Part shown: one piece after another, positions 9,501 through 19,118 of the stretch | Layout: every line of letters begins with the position of its first letter | Position numbering within the stretch: position 1 is the first letter of the stretch | Source of the DNA: Streptomyces hawaiiensis | GTDB taxonomy: Bacteria; Actinomycetota; Actinomycetes; Streptomycetales; Streptomycetaceae | DNA: 64,000 bases | Direction: 5' to 3' | Assembly (NCBI RefSeq): GCF_004803895.1 | Contig: NZ_CP021978.1 | Span: forward strand, 2,046,001 to 2,110,000 | Position numbers and translations under genes: made by a program | The notes under the pieces: generated by a model | Database searches by the model: none | What the model saw: only the letters and a program-made list of their open reading frames with translations | What the model was told of the DNA's origin: nothing

Positions 9501-11027
9501 ATGACTGCGCCGCACGCGCGCCACCGTCGCGCCGTCGCGATCCCGGCCGGGATGGCCATGGCCGCGGCCCTCGCGTTCCTGCCGAACAGCGCGGCCACGG
9601 CCGCCGAGGACGCCCCGGCTCCCGCGTCGGCCCGGGCCGACGCGACCCCGCTCAGCTATGTCGTCAACGTCAGGCCGGGGCACGGCACTTCGGCGTATGT
9701 GAAGAAGGCCGTCGCCAAGGCGGGCGGCACGATCGTGACGTCGTACGACCAGATAGGCGTCATCGTCGTCCACTCCTCGGACGCCGACTTCGCCAAGACC
9801 ATCCGCAAGGTGCGCGGCGTGCAGTCGGCGGGGGCCACCCGTACCGCGCCGCTGCCCTCGGCGTCCACCGGCGACCTGGGCGCGCCGAAGGTGCTGAGCG
9901 CGGCCGAGGTCGCCGCGGCCGAAGCGCCCGCCGGGCAGGACCCGCTGGAGCCCCAGCAGTGGGACCTGCCGGCCATCAAGGCGGACAAGGCGCACGAGAA
10001 GTCGCTGGGCAGCAAGAAGGTCACGGTCGCCGTGATCGACACCGGTGTCGACGACACCCACCCCGACATCGCGCCCAACTTCGACCGTAAGGCGTCGGTC
10101 AACTGCGTGTCGGGCAAGCCGGACACGACCGACGGGGCCTGGCGGCCGAGCGCCGAGGAGAGCCCGCACGGCACGCACGTCGCCGGTGAGATCGCCGCCG
10201 CCAAGAACGGCGTCGGGATGACGGGTGTCGCGCCCGGGGTGAAGGTTTCCGGCATCAAGGTGTCCACCACGGCCGGCTTCTTCTACACGGAGGCCGTGGT
10301 GTGCGGTTTCGTGTGGGCGGCCGAGCACGGGGTCGACGTGACGAACAACAGCTATTACACCGACCCCTGGTACTTCAACTGCAAGAACGACCCGGACCAG
10401 AAGGCGCTCGTGGACGCCGTCACCCGGGCCTCGCGGTACGCGGAGAAGAAGGGCGCGGTCAACGTCGCCGCGGCCGGCAACGAGAACTACGACCTCGCCT
10501 CCGACGAGATCACCGACCCGTCGTCCCCGAACGACACCACGCCGGGCGACCGGGTCGTCGACCCCTCGAAGTGCCTCGACATCCCGACCCAGCTGCCGGG
10601 TGTCGTCACGGTCGCCTCGACGGGCGCGAAGGGCATCAAGTCGTCCTTCTCCAACTACGGGCTGGGCGTGGCGGACATAGCCGCCCCGGGCGGTGACTCG
10701 ACCGCCTACCAGAAGCCGGAGGCGCCGGCCACGAGCGGCCTCATCCTGGGCACGCTGCCGGGCGGCAAGTGGGGCTACATGGCCGGTACGTCGATGGCCT
10801 CCCCGCACGTCGCGGGCGTCGCCGCCCTCATCAAGTCGACGCACCCGTACGCCTCTCCGGCCCTGGTGAAGGCCCTGCTGTACGCGGAGGCCGACGCCAC
10901 GCCGTGCACGGACCCGTACGACATCAACGCCGACGGCAAGATCGACGCGGTGTGCGAGGGCTCGAAGAACCGCAACGGTTTCTACGGCTGGGGCATCGCG
11001 GACGCGCTGGACGCGGTGACCAAGTAG
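9501..11027 (+). CDS. secreted S8 subtilisin-like serine protease (second of tandem pair)
   Basis: A 508-residue paralogue of the preceding protease, matching it along the whole length. It has a signal peptide ending near ATA at 34, an I9-like propeptide with the same IGVIVVHSS and FAKTIRKVRGVQSAGATRTAPL core, and the triad Asp180, His223, Ser431, with Asn327. The C-terminal calcium-type loop is kept as Asp474, Asn476, Asp478 and Asp482. The ATG has GGAG six bases upstream; the frame is open back into the previous gene but without a start of equal quality. The pair looks like a local duplication and may be cotranscribed. Confidence 0.93.
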   Translation: MTAPHARHRRAVAIPAGMAMAAALAFLPNSAATAAEDAPAPASARADATPLSYVVNVRPGHGTSAYVKKAVAKAGGTIVTSYDQIGVIVVHSSDADFAKTIRKVRGVQSAGATRTAPLPSASTGDLGAPKVLSAAEVAAAEAPAGQDPLEPQQWDLPAIKADKAHEKSLGSKKVTVAVIDTGVDDTHPDIAPNFDRKASVNCVSGKPDTTDGAWRPSAEESPHGTHVAGEIAAAKNGVGMTGVAPGVKVSGIKVSTTAGFFYTEAVVCGFVWAAEHGVDVTNNSYYTDPWYFNCKNDPDQKALVDAVTRASRYAEKKGAVNVAAAGNENYDLASDEITDPSSPNDTTPGDRVVDPSKCLDIPTQLPGVVTVASTGAKGIKSSFSNYGLGVADIAAPGGDSTAYQKPEAPATSGLILGTLPGGKWGYMAGTSMASPHVAGVAALIKSTHPYASPALVKALLYAEADATPCTDPYDINADGKIDAVCEGSKNRNGFYGWGIADALDAVTK

Positions 11028-11045
11028 AGCTGATGCGAAGGTGAT

Positions 11046-11077
11046 CCGGGCCGGACGGGGACACCCGCCCGGCCCGG
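11046..11077 (+). terminator. terminator after the protease pair
   Basis: CCGGGCCGG at 11046-11054 pairs with CCGGCCCGG at 11069-11077. After one mismatch, CGGG/CCCG extends the stem to a four-base loop. It lies 18 bases after the second protease stop. No T run follows. Confidence 0.65.
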
Positions 11078-11222
11078 TTCGTGTCCGCGGCCGCATCGTC
11101 GTCAGCCCGTTCGCCGATGCCCTCACCCCTTCCAGCGACACGTCGCGGGCCTGCTTCCCGTCGAGGGTTGATCAGGTGCTGCTGACTTGCCCGGTCGTGT
11201 GGAGGTTGGTGAAGATCCTGGG

Positions 11223-12248
11223 GTGACTTTGACGAGATCCACGCCCGGGGTGCCCGATCCGCGCGGGCCCGTGCGACGCGCCGGTGCGGGCCGGGCCGTC
11301 GCCGTTCTGGTGCTGGTGGCACTGGCCGCGCTGATCCCGCTGCTCGGCCCGTCCGCCGCGCTGCACGGCACCGGCGAGGCCGAAACGCCCGGTGCGGGCG
11401 GTATCGCCCTGCTGCGCACGGTGCTGTTCGCGGCGCTGTGCATACCCGTCGGTGAACTGTTCGTGAACCGGCTGGCGCGTTCGCTGCCCGGCGCGGAGAC
11501 CGACACCGGGGCGGGGCGCCCGGCCGGGCCTCGCAGTTGGTCCTTCTTCGCGGCCGCAGCCGGTTTCGTCGCTGCCCTGGGGCTCGCCTCGGTCGTGGCC
11601 ACCGGCAACCTCGTGCCGGACGATGTGGCCGACATCGACGTCGGCGGGCTTTACGCGTCCCGGGACGGCAAGCTCGCCCTGCTGGAGGTCAACGCGTTCC
11701 TCCTGGCGGGGCTGTGCGCCGCGTCGCGCCGGCCGGTCAGGCAGGTGTGGCCGCTGGCCGCCGTGGTCGTCGCCGAGGCCCTGCGCGCCCACCCCACGAC
11801 CGAGCACAGCCCGCTGACCGGCTCCGGGCTGACGCTCGTCCATCTGACGTGCGCGGCGCTGTGGGCGGGCGGTCTGCTGCACGCCCTGCGCACCCTCCGG
11901 TTGTGGCCCCGCACGGCGGGCGCCGCCCTGCTGGGTCTCTACGCGCGCGTGGCGGTCGTACTGCTCGCCGCCGTCACCGCGACGGGCGCGTGCAGTTCAC
12001 TGCGCCGGATGCCGCCGGAGACGGTCCTGGAGCAGCTGACGGGAACGGCGTACGGGCGTGCGCTGCTCGCCAAGGTGCTTCTCGTGGCGGTCGTCGCCGC
12101 CCTCGCCGTGTGGGCCCGGCGACGGCTGCGCCGGGCGGCCGACCCGCTGACCGCCTGTGCGCCGGCCCGGGCGGAGGTGGCCGCCCTGGGCCTGGCGGTC
12201 GCGGCGTCCGGACTGCTGACGGCGCTTCCGGTGCCCATCCGCTGGTGA
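11223..12248 (+). CDS. CopD-like multi-spanning membrane protein
   Basis: A protein of about 341 residues with some eight hydrophobic helices. The segment LTLVHLTCAALWAGGLLHALRTL and the following helices resemble the copper-resistance CopD domain, whose members are thought to move or bind copper at the membrane. No CopC partner is adjacent, so copper transport is inference. The start is uncertain: GTG 11223 is used, but its ribosome site is weak, and a TTG at 11187 is also open. The gene follows the protease terminator and converges on the YhhN-like gene. Confidence 0.65.
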   Translation: MTLTRSTPGVPDPRGPVRRAGAGRAVAVLVLVALAALIPLLGPSAALHGTGEAETPGAGGIALLRTVLFAALCIPVGELFVNRLARSLPGAETDTGAGRPAGPRSWSFFAAAAGFVAALGLASVVATGNLVPDDVADIDVGGLYASRDGKLALLEVNAFLLAGLCAASRRPVRQVWPLAAVVVAEALRAHPTTEHSPLTGSGLTLVHLTCAALWAGGLLHALRTLRLWPRTAGAALLGLYARVAVVLLAAVTATGACSSLRRMPPETVLEQLTGTAYGRALLAKVLLVAVVAALAVWARRRLRRAADPLTACAPARAEVAALGLAVAASGLLTALPVPIRW

Positions 12249-12260
12249 CGCCGGCGCGTC

Positions 12261-12937
12261 TCAGCCGGCGCGCATCTCGCCGTACGTCGCGGCCGGGGCC
12301 CTGCGCGCGTCGAGCGCCCCGAGTGTGCCGCAGGTCAGCAGGGCCTGCGCGGCGATGTACGTGAGCATGATCCAGAAGTCGGGCCCGGGCGGCTGCGGCC
12401 ACTCGGCCACACCGGTCGCGATGAGCGTGTCGGACAGCAGGAACAGCGCCCCGCCGAGCCCGGCGAAGAGGCCGAGCCGGGTGGCTGACCGGTACGCCAT
12501 GGCCGTCAGCAGGAGGCTGTAGCCGGCGACGGGCACACGCAGGTCGGCGGGCAGGTCCGGCCACAGCAGCGCGACGGTCGTGACGAGGGCGGCGGCGTAG
12601 CCGAGGGCAAGGGCGCCCGCACGCGCGCGTGGGACCGCGTTCCGGCTGCCGTACGTCGCGAAGAGCACGAGGTAGCAGACGTGCCCCGCCGCGAAGGAGG
12701 CCATGCCCGCCAGGAAGGCCGGCTCGGCGTCCGACAGCAACAGGACGTCCCCGCCCCAGCCGAACAGCAGGGCGGCCAGGAGCGGCCGGGGTGCCCTGCG
12801 CAGGGCACCCCACAGGGCGAGGAGCGGCATCAGCAGGGGCTTGGCGACGGTGTGACCGGCGTCGAAACCGGCAGCGAGGGAGACGAGGTCGACGGCGGCG
12901 GCGAGGCCGAAGGCGGCCAGGAGCAGGCGGGGGGGAT

Positions 12938-12941
<4 letters not shown>
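12261..12941 (-). CDS. YhhN/TMEM86-family membrane protein, lysoplasmalogenase-like
   Basis: A 226-residue integral membrane protein with about eight helices. The family signature is visible: KPLLMPLLAL near the start, GWGGDVLLL and FAAGHVCYLVLF in the middle and GALFLLSDTLIA later, including the conserved Asp residues proposed to be catalytic. Characterised relatives hydrolyse the vinyl-ether bond of lysoplasmalogens; activity here is not proven. The GTG start overlaps the stop of the upstream desaturase-like gene (GTGA), so translation is probably coupled, suggesting a joint lipid role. Confidence 0.8.
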
Positions 12942-13861
<920 letters not shown>

Positions 13862-14138
13862 GCAATGACCGTAGGACCGGCGTCCTGCCCCGACTAGACG
13901 TTGTTACCCACAAGTATTACCGACGGTACGCGCTTGCTTCTTGGCGATCTCCGCCAATCCGGCACGGGCGAAGACGGGCAACGGCGGACGAGACGCCCGG
14001 CAGATCGACTGAGTGTCGATCAGACGTACGCCCCGCGAACGGACAGACCGGACAACACGCCTGAGGGGGCATCGGAAGACCCCGGCGGGCACACCTGGCG
14101 GACGGCGGTGTCAGTCGTGGCCCGTATCCTCAGGAACC
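13862..14138. promoter_or_regulatory. divergent intergenic region, desaturase / exonuclease
   Basis: This 277-base gap contains no convincing gene. Near the desaturase start lies an AT-rich patch (about 13899-13921) with two TTACC units 13 bases apart. It could be an operator for a lipid-responsive regulator, but I cannot match it to a known consensus. The rest is GC-rich with no clear promoter. Confidence 0.3.
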
Positions 14139-15140
14139 ATGCTGGAAGACCTGACGACCGCAGTGTTCTCTGCCACGCCGTGGCCGACCGCGTATCCCAA
14201 GGGGTACGCGGTCGTTGACGTGGAGACCACGGGCCTGGCCCGGGACGACCGCATCATCTCCGCGGCGGTCTACCGGCTGGACGAGCGCGGCGAGGTCGAG
14301 GACCACTGGTACACCACGGTCAACCCCGAGCGCGACCCGGGCCCCGTGTGGATCCACGGACTGACGAGCGAGGCGCTCGAGGGGGCCCCTCTCTTCCCGG
14401 ACATCGCCGAGGAGTTCACCGCCCGGCTGGCGGGGCGGGTGCTCGTCGCGCACAACGCCGTCTTCGACTGGCAGATGATCGCCCGGGAGTACGCGCGCGC
14501 CGAGCGCGAGGCGCCGGTGCGGCAGCGGCTGTGCACCATCGCGCTCTCCAAGGAGCTCGGGCTGCCGCTGCCCAACCACAAGCTGGAGTCCCTCGCCGCG
14601 CACTTCGGCGTCGTCCAGCAGCGGGCGCACCACGCGCTGGACGACGCGCGGGTGCTGGCGGAGGCGTTCCGGCCCAGCCTGCGGGCCGCGGCGGCGAACA
14701 ACGTACGGCTGCCACTGCACGAGTGCCGGCCGCTGACCGAATGGACGGACCGCCCCGCCGCGGCCCGCATCGGGCAGCAGGCGGGCCCCGGAGGCTACGG
14801 CAGCTACCGGCCGGGCAGTTGGCGCCCGTCCCGCAAGCGCCCCGCCTGCCCCTACCCCAACCCCGGGCGGTACGAGGCGGGCGGGCGGCTCAAGCAGGGC
14901 ATGCGGGTCGCCTTCTCCGGTGACACCTCCACCGAGCGGGACCTGCTGGAGGACCGCGCGACCGAGGCGGGGCTGCATGTGGCCACGAGCCTGTCCCGGC
15001 TGACCAGCCTGCTCGTCACGAACGACCCGGACTCGGGCACGTCCAAGGTCGTCAAGGCCCGTCAGTTCGGTACGCCGGTCGTGGACGAGGCGGCCTTCGG
15101 GCAGCTCCTCGCGGATGTGGAGCCGGCGCCGGAGGGGTGA
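14139..15140 (+). CDS. DnaQ-like 3'-5' exonuclease with C-terminal BRCT domain
   Basis: A 333-residue protein. Residues about 20-190 form a DEDDh exonuclease: VVDVETTG gives Asp27 and Glu29, HNAVFDWQMI gives the Exo II Asp and HHALDDARV gives the Exo III His and Asp. Residues about 250-330 (GMRVAFSGDTSTERDLLEDRA...TSLLVTNDPDSGTSKVVKARQ) match a BRCT domain, as found in DNA ligase and replication factor C. It probably trims 3' ends in DNA repair or as an accessory to replication. ATG 14139 begins MLEDLTTAVF; a longer open frame upstream has no ribosome site. Confidence 0.88.
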   Translation: MLEDLTTAVFSATPWPTAYPKGYAVVDVETTGLARDDRIISAAVYRLDERGEVEDHWYTTVNPERDPGPVWIHGLTSEALEGAPLFPDIAEEFTARLAGRVLVAHNAVFDWQMIAREYARAEREAPVRQRLCTIALSKELGLPLPNHKLESLAAHFGVVQQRAHHALDDARVLAEAFRPSLRAAAANNVRLPLHECRPLTEWTDRPAAARIGQQAGPGGYGSYRPGSWRPSRKRPACPYPNPGRYEAGGRLKQGMRVAFSGDTSTERDLLEDRATEAGLHVATSLSRLTSLLVTNDPDSGTSKVVKARQFGTPVVDEAAFGQLLADVEPAPEG

Positions 15141-15237
15141 CCTACCTCGCAGGGGTGACCGTACGGACGGGTGATTGCCGGGCGACTCGCCCGGCGACCG
15201 CTCGCCCGCACGGGGAGGACGGCTCACCCTGTGGCGC

Positions 15238-15471
15238 ATGGCGACCTGTGAGGTATGTGGCAATCAGTACGGAATGACCTTCGAGGTGCACGCGCAGGGC
15301 GCGGTGCACGTCTTCGACTGCTTCTCCTGCGCGATCCACCGCATGGCCCCCATCTGCGAGCACTGCCGGGTGCAGATCATCGGCCAGGGTGTCGAGGTCG
15401 AGGGCCACTGGTACTGCGGCGCCCACTGCGCCCGCGCGGAGGGAAAGGCAGGAATTGTCGACAAGGTGTGA
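15238..15471 (+). CDS. small Cys-rich metal-binding-type protein
   Basis: A 77-residue protein with four CxxC or near-CxxC knuckles: CEVC at 4-7, CFSC near 29-32, CEHC near 40-43 and CGAHC near 62-66. It is likely to bind two zinc ions. Homologues are widespread in actinobacteria and are sometimes labelled prokaryotic metallothionein; no function is established. The ATG is chosen because homologues begin MATCEVCG. A GGGGAGGA site exists but sits rather far (about 19 bases) upstream, so expression may be low or the start slightly different. Confidence 0.75.
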   Translation: MATCEVCGNQYGMTFEVHAQGAVHVFDCFSCAIHRMAPICEHCRVQIIGQGVEVEGHWYCGAHCARAEGKAGIVDKV

Positions 15472-15488
15472 ACCCGCACCCGCATGAA

Positions 15489-15525
15489 TACACCCCACGA
15501 CCGAGTTGTACGGTCGTGGGGTGTA
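15489..15525 (+). repeat. perfect 15-bp inverted repeat over the SURF1 start
   Basis: TACACCCCACGACCG at 15489-15503 and its exact complement at 15511-15525 enclose a seven-base loop. The hairpin begins 17 bases after the Cys-rich gene's stop, so it may be that gene's terminator. Its 3' arm includes the proposed SURF1 start codon GTG at 15521-15523, so folding would also hide that start. No T run follows. Confidence 0.8.
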
Positions 15526-16318
15526 CCGCTTCCTGATGTCCCGGCAGTGGGTGATCCTCACGCTGATCGCCATGCTTCTCATTCCCACGATGATCAGGCT
15601 GGGCATCTGGCAGATGCATCGCTACGAGGAGCGCACCGCCCGGAACCAGCTGGTCACCGACGCGCTGGCGGCGAAGCCGGTGCCCGTGGAGAAGCTGACC
15701 GCGCCCGGGCACACCGTGACCAGCACCGAGCGCTACCGCACCGTGACGGCCAAGGGCCGCTTCGACACGGAGGACGAGGTCGTCGTCCGGCGCCGCACCA
15801 ACTCCGACGACGAGGTCGGCTACCACGTACTGACCCCGTTCGTCCTGGACGACGGCAAGGTGCTGCTGGTCAACCGGGGCTGGATCCCCTCCGACGGCCC
15901 GAGCCAGACCACGTTCCCGAAGGTCCCCGCCCCGCCGAGCGGCGAGGTCACCGTCGAGGGCCGGCTGATGCCGAGCGAGACGACCGCGGCCAGCGGCATC
16001 AAGAACCTCCAGGGCCTGCCGGACCGGCAGATCATGCTGATCAACAGCGAGCAGCAGGCCCGTCGCCTGGACGCCCGGGTACTCGGCGGCTACATCGCCC
16101 AGACGGCTCCCGAGCCCAAGGGCGACGTCCCCGAGCTGCTCGGCGACCCCGGCAAGGAGGACGCCGCGCTGAACTACGCGTATGCCTTCCAGTGGTGGCT
16201 GTTCTCCGCGGCCGTACCGGTCGGCTGGGTGGTCCTGGCCCGCCGCGAGGCCCGGGACCGGGCCCAGAAGACAGCCGGGCAGTCCGACACGGCGAAGTCC
16301 GAGCCGGCAGCGGTGTAG
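15521..16318 (+). CDS. SURF1-family cytochrome oxidase assembly protein
   Basis: A 265-residue membrane protein of the SURF1/Shy1 family, which helps deliver heme a to cytochrome c oxidase subunit I. The first helix (VILTLIAMLLIPTMIRLGIWQMHR) carries the family's GxWQxxR pattern. A periplasmic domain follows with NRGWIPSDG, and the last helix is YAFQWWLFSAAVPVGWVVLARRE. GTG 15521 gives MYRFLMSRQWV, which matches homologue starts as I remember them; ATG 15536 is an alternative. The start lies inside a hairpin. Confidence 0.88.
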   Translation: MYRFLMSRQWVILTLIAMLLIPTMIRLGIWQMHRYEERTARNQLVTDALAAKPVPVEKLTAPGHTVTSTERYRTVTAKGRFDTEDEVVVRRRTNSDDEVGYHVLTPFVLDDGKVLLVNRGWIPSDGPSQTTFPKVPAPPSGEVTVEGRLMPSETTAASGIKNLQGLPDRQIMLINSEQQARRLDARVLGGYIAQTAPEPKGDVPELLGDPGKEDAALNYAYAFQWWLFSAAVPVGWVVLARREARDRAQKTAGQSDTAKSEPAAV

Positions 16319-16382
16319 ACGCCACCGGCGCATCCGCCCCGCCCGAACCGAGCCAGGGGCACCGAGCTCGCCCCGCGCCGGA

Positions 16383-16435
16383 ACCCGGCCGGCCGCGACT
16401 GAAGCCGGCCCTGTCGAGACCCGGCCGGCCGCGAC
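16383..16435. repeat. 17-base direct repeat with 36-base period
   Basis: ACCCGGCCGGCCGCGAC occurs at 16383-16399 and again at 16419-16435. It sits in the 213-base gap between SURF1 and the GH15 gene, which otherwise holds only GC-rich sequence and no gene I can support. Each copy contains the palindrome GGCCGGCC. It may be a simple duplication or a binding-site pair. Confidence 0.6.
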
Positions 16436-16531
16436 GGAAAGTGAGGAAGTCCCGGCCCTGCCGGCCAGGGCCCATCACTCCCCCGGCTCCCGCCCTGATT
16501 GCCACGCCGAGTTGCCGGGAACCCGCACTCC

Positions 16532-18316
16532 GTGCACCCCAGCATCGAGGACTACGCGCTCATCGGCGACGAGCAGACCGCGGCCCTGGTCGGTACGGAC
16601 GGGTCCGTCGACTGGTTGTGCCTGCCCCGCTTCGACTCGGCCGCCTGCTTCGCCAGACTGCTCGGTGACGAGGACAACGGCCACTGGCGCATCGCCCCCG
16701 TGGGGGCGGAACGCTGCACCCGGCGCTCCTATCGACGCGACACGCTCGTTCTGGACACCGAGTGGGAGACCGAGCAGGGGGCGGTCCGGGTCACCGACCT
16801 GATGCCCCAACGCGACCGTGCTCCCGACCTCGTCCGCGTCGTCGAGGGCCTCGACGGCGAGGTGACGCTGCACAGCGCCCTCAAGCTGCGCTTCGACTAC
16901 GGCTCGATCGTCCCCTGGGTGCGCCGGGCCGACGGCCACCGCGTCGCCGTCGCCGGCCCGGACTCGACCTGGCTGCGCAGCGAGCCGGAGGTGACCAGCT
17001 GGGGCGAGGACTTCGGCACACACGCCGAGTTCACCGTCAAGAAGGGGGACAAGGTCGCGTTCGTCCTGACCTGGCACCCCTCCCACGAGCCGCGCCCCCC
17101 GCTCGTCGACCCCTACGACGCACTGCGCCACAGCGTGGAGGACTGGCGGGCCTGGGTCTCGCGCTGCCGTTACGACGGCCCGTACCGGGACGCCGTCGTC
17201 CGCTCCCTGATCACCCTCAAGGCGCTCACCTACGCTCCGACGGGCGGCATCGTCGCCGCCCCCACCACCTCACTGCCCGAGGAACCGGGCGGCGTGCGCA
17301 ACTGGGACTACCGCTACTGCTGGCTGCGCGACTCCACCCTCACCCTGAACGCGCTGCTCGCGGCGGGCTACCAGGAGGAGGCGGAGGCCTGGCGGAACTG
17401 GCTGCTGCGCGCGGTCGCGGGCGACCCGGCGGATCTGCAGATCATGTACGGCGTGGCGGGCGAGCGGCGGCTGCCCGAGTTCGAGCTGCCCTGGCTCTCC
17501 GGGTTCGTCGGGTCCGCCCCCGTGCGCATCGGCAACGACGCCGTGAACCAGCTCCAGCTGGACGTCTACGGCGAGGTCATGGACTCCCTGTCGCTCGCCC
17601 GCGAGTCGGGCCTGTCCCCCCAGCCCGACGTGTGGGCGCTGCAGACGGCCCTGCTGGATTTCCTGCGGACGAACTGGCGGCAGCCGGACGAGGGGCTGTG
17701 GGAGGTGCGCGGCGGCCGGCGTCAGTTCGTGCACTCGAAGGTGATGGTGTGGGTGGCCGCCGACCGTGCCGTACGCACCCTGGAGCACCATCCGGAGCTG
17801 GACGGCGACCTGGACGGCTGGCGCGTGCTGCGCGACGAGGTGCACCGGGAGGTGTGCGAGAAGGGCTACGACGCGGAACGCGACACCTTCACGCAGTCCT
17901 ACGGCTCACGCGAACTGGACGCGGCGCTGCTGCTCATCCCGCGCGTCGGATTCCTGCCGCCGGACGATCCACGGGTGATCGGCACGATCGACGCGGTCCG
18001 CGAGGAGCTGACCCACGGCGGCTTCCTGCGCCGCTACAGCACGGCCGACGCGGACGTCGACGGGCTGCCCGGCGGCGAGGGCGTGTTCCTGGTCTGCTCG
18101 TTCTGGCTCGCGGACGCCCTGTACATGACGGGGCGCGCGAAGGAGGCCCGCGAGTTGTTCGAACGGCTGGCGGGGCTCGCCAACGACGTCGGGCTGCTGT
18201 CCGAGGAGTTCGATCCGGTGACCGGCCGGCATCTCGGCAACTTCCCGCAGGCGTTCAGCCACATCGGGCTGGTGAACACCGCCCTCGCCCTGTTCGGTGG
18301 GGACGGGGCAGGATAG
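16532..18316 (+). CDS. glycoside hydrolase family 15 protein (glucoamylase/trehalase type)
   Basis: A 594-residue cytoplasmic protein without a signal peptide. The N-terminal beta-sandwich begins IEDYALIGDEQTAALVGTDGSVDWLCLPRFDS, the typical start of actinobacterial GH15 proteins. The catalytic (alpha/alpha)6 barrel follows from about 240, with NWDYRYCWLRDST and a late FPQAFSHIGLVNTALAL motif. Members hydrolyse alpha-1,4-glucans or trehalose; mycobacterial relatives are trehalases, but the specificity here is open. GTG 16532 is chosen; a TTG 11 codons earlier is possible and the ribosome site is poor. Confidence 0.85.
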   Translation: MHPSIEDYALIGDEQTAALVGTDGSVDWLCLPRFDSAACFARLLGDEDNGHWRIAPVGAERCTRRSYRRDTLVLDTEWETEQGAVRVTDLMPQRDRAPDLVRVVEGLDGEVTLHSALKLRFDYGSIVPWVRRADGHRVAVAGPDSTWLRSEPEVTSWGEDFGTHAEFTVKKGDKVAFVLTWHPSHEPRPPLVDPYDALRHSVEDWRAWVSRCRYDGPYRDAVVRSLITLKALTYAPTGGIVAAPTTSLPEEPGGVRNWDYRYCWLRDSTLTLNALLAAGYQEEAEAWRNWLLRAVAGDPADLQIMYGVAGERRLPEFELPWLSGFVGSAPVRIGNDAVNQLQLDVYGEVMDSLSLARESGLSPQPDVWALQTALLDFLRTNWRQPDEGLWEVRGGRRQFVHSKVMVWVAADRAVRTLEHHPELDGDLDGWRVLRDEVHREVCEKGYDAERDTFTQSYGSRELDAALLLIPRVGFLPPDDPRVIGTIDAVREELTHGGFLRRYSTADADVDGLPGGEGVFLVCSFWLADALYMTGRAKEARELFERLAGLANDVGLLSEEFDPVTGRHLGNFPQAFSHIGLVNTALALFGGDGAG

Positions 18317-18321
18317 GGACC

Positions 18322-19077
18322 ATGGATCTTGGACTGAAGGACCGGGTGTACGTCGTCACCGGGGCCACGCGGGGCCTCGGCAACGCCACCGCGCGTGAGC
18401 TCGTCGCGGACGGGGCGAAGGTGGTCGTCTCGGGGCGGGACGAGAAGAGTGTCGCCGAGGCGGCGGCCGAGCTGGGACCGAACGCGGTCGGGGTGGCCGT
18501 CGACAACGCGGACCCGGAGGCGGCGGCCCGGCTGATCGGGGCCGCGCGGGAGCACTTCGGCCGCTTCAACGGTGTCCTCGTCAGCGTGGGAGGGCCGCCG
18601 GCCGGGTTCGTCGCGGACAACACGGACGAGCAGTGGCAGACGGCGTTCGAGTCGGTGTTCCTCGGTGCGGTGCGGCTGGCTCGCTCCGCGGCCGCCGAGA
18701 TGGAGGCCGGGGGCGTCATCGGGTTCGTGCTGTCCGGGTCGGTGTACGAGCCGATTCCGGGGCTGACCATCTCGAACGGGCTGCGGCCCGGGCTGGCGGG
18801 ATTCGCCAAGTCGCTCTCCGACGAGCTGGGGCCGCGGGGGATCCGGGTGGTCGGTGTACTGCCCGGACGGATCGACACCGACCGGGTACGGCAGCTGGAC
18901 GCGCTGTCGGCGGATCCCGAGGCGACCCGGGCGGCCTCCGAGTCGCGGATTCCGCTGCGGCGGTACGGGGCGCCGCAGGAGTTCGGGCGGGTGGCGGCGT
19001 TCCTGATGTCGCCGGCGGCTTCGTATCTGACCGGGGTCATGGTGCCGGTCGACGGTGGCGCGCGGCACGGTTTCTGA
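18322..19077 (+). CDS. atypical short-chain dehydrogenase/reductase
   Basis: A 251-residue Rossmann protein. The cofactor loop TGATRGLG lies at 13-20 and the C-terminal MVPVDGG signature is present. Where classic SDRs have Y-x-x-x-K, about residues 151-155, the chain reads SNGLR, so both the catalytic Tyr and Lys appear to be replaced. Ser138 or Ser140 remains. An atypical BKR-like SDR subgroup with this feature exists, so this is probably family-typical rather than a mutation. The substrate is unknown. The gene starts five bases after the GH15 stop, so they are likely cotranscribed. Confidence 0.85.
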   Translation: MDLGLKDRVYVVTGATRGLGNATARELVADGAKVVVSGRDEKSVAEAAAELGPNAVGVAVDNADPEAAARLIGAAREHFGRFNGVLVSVGGPPAGFVADNTDEQWQTAFESVFLGAVRLARSAAAEMEAGGVIGFVLSGSVYEPIPGLTISNGLRPGLAGFAKSLSDELGPRGIRVVGVLPGRIDTDRVRQLDALSADPEATRAASESRIPLRRYGAPQEFGRVAAFLMSPAASYLTGVMVPVDGGARHGF

Positions 19078-19118
19078 CGGGCCGCACTCAACTCGCCCGT
19101 ACCCGGCTCGCCCGGTAC

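Noticed and set aside
16762..19077. Apparent 771-codon fusion of GH15 and SDR
   Set aside because: The first two thirds are the GH15 gene read in the wrong frame. The SDR has its own ATG at 18322 after the GH15 stop, so no fusion or frameshift is needed.
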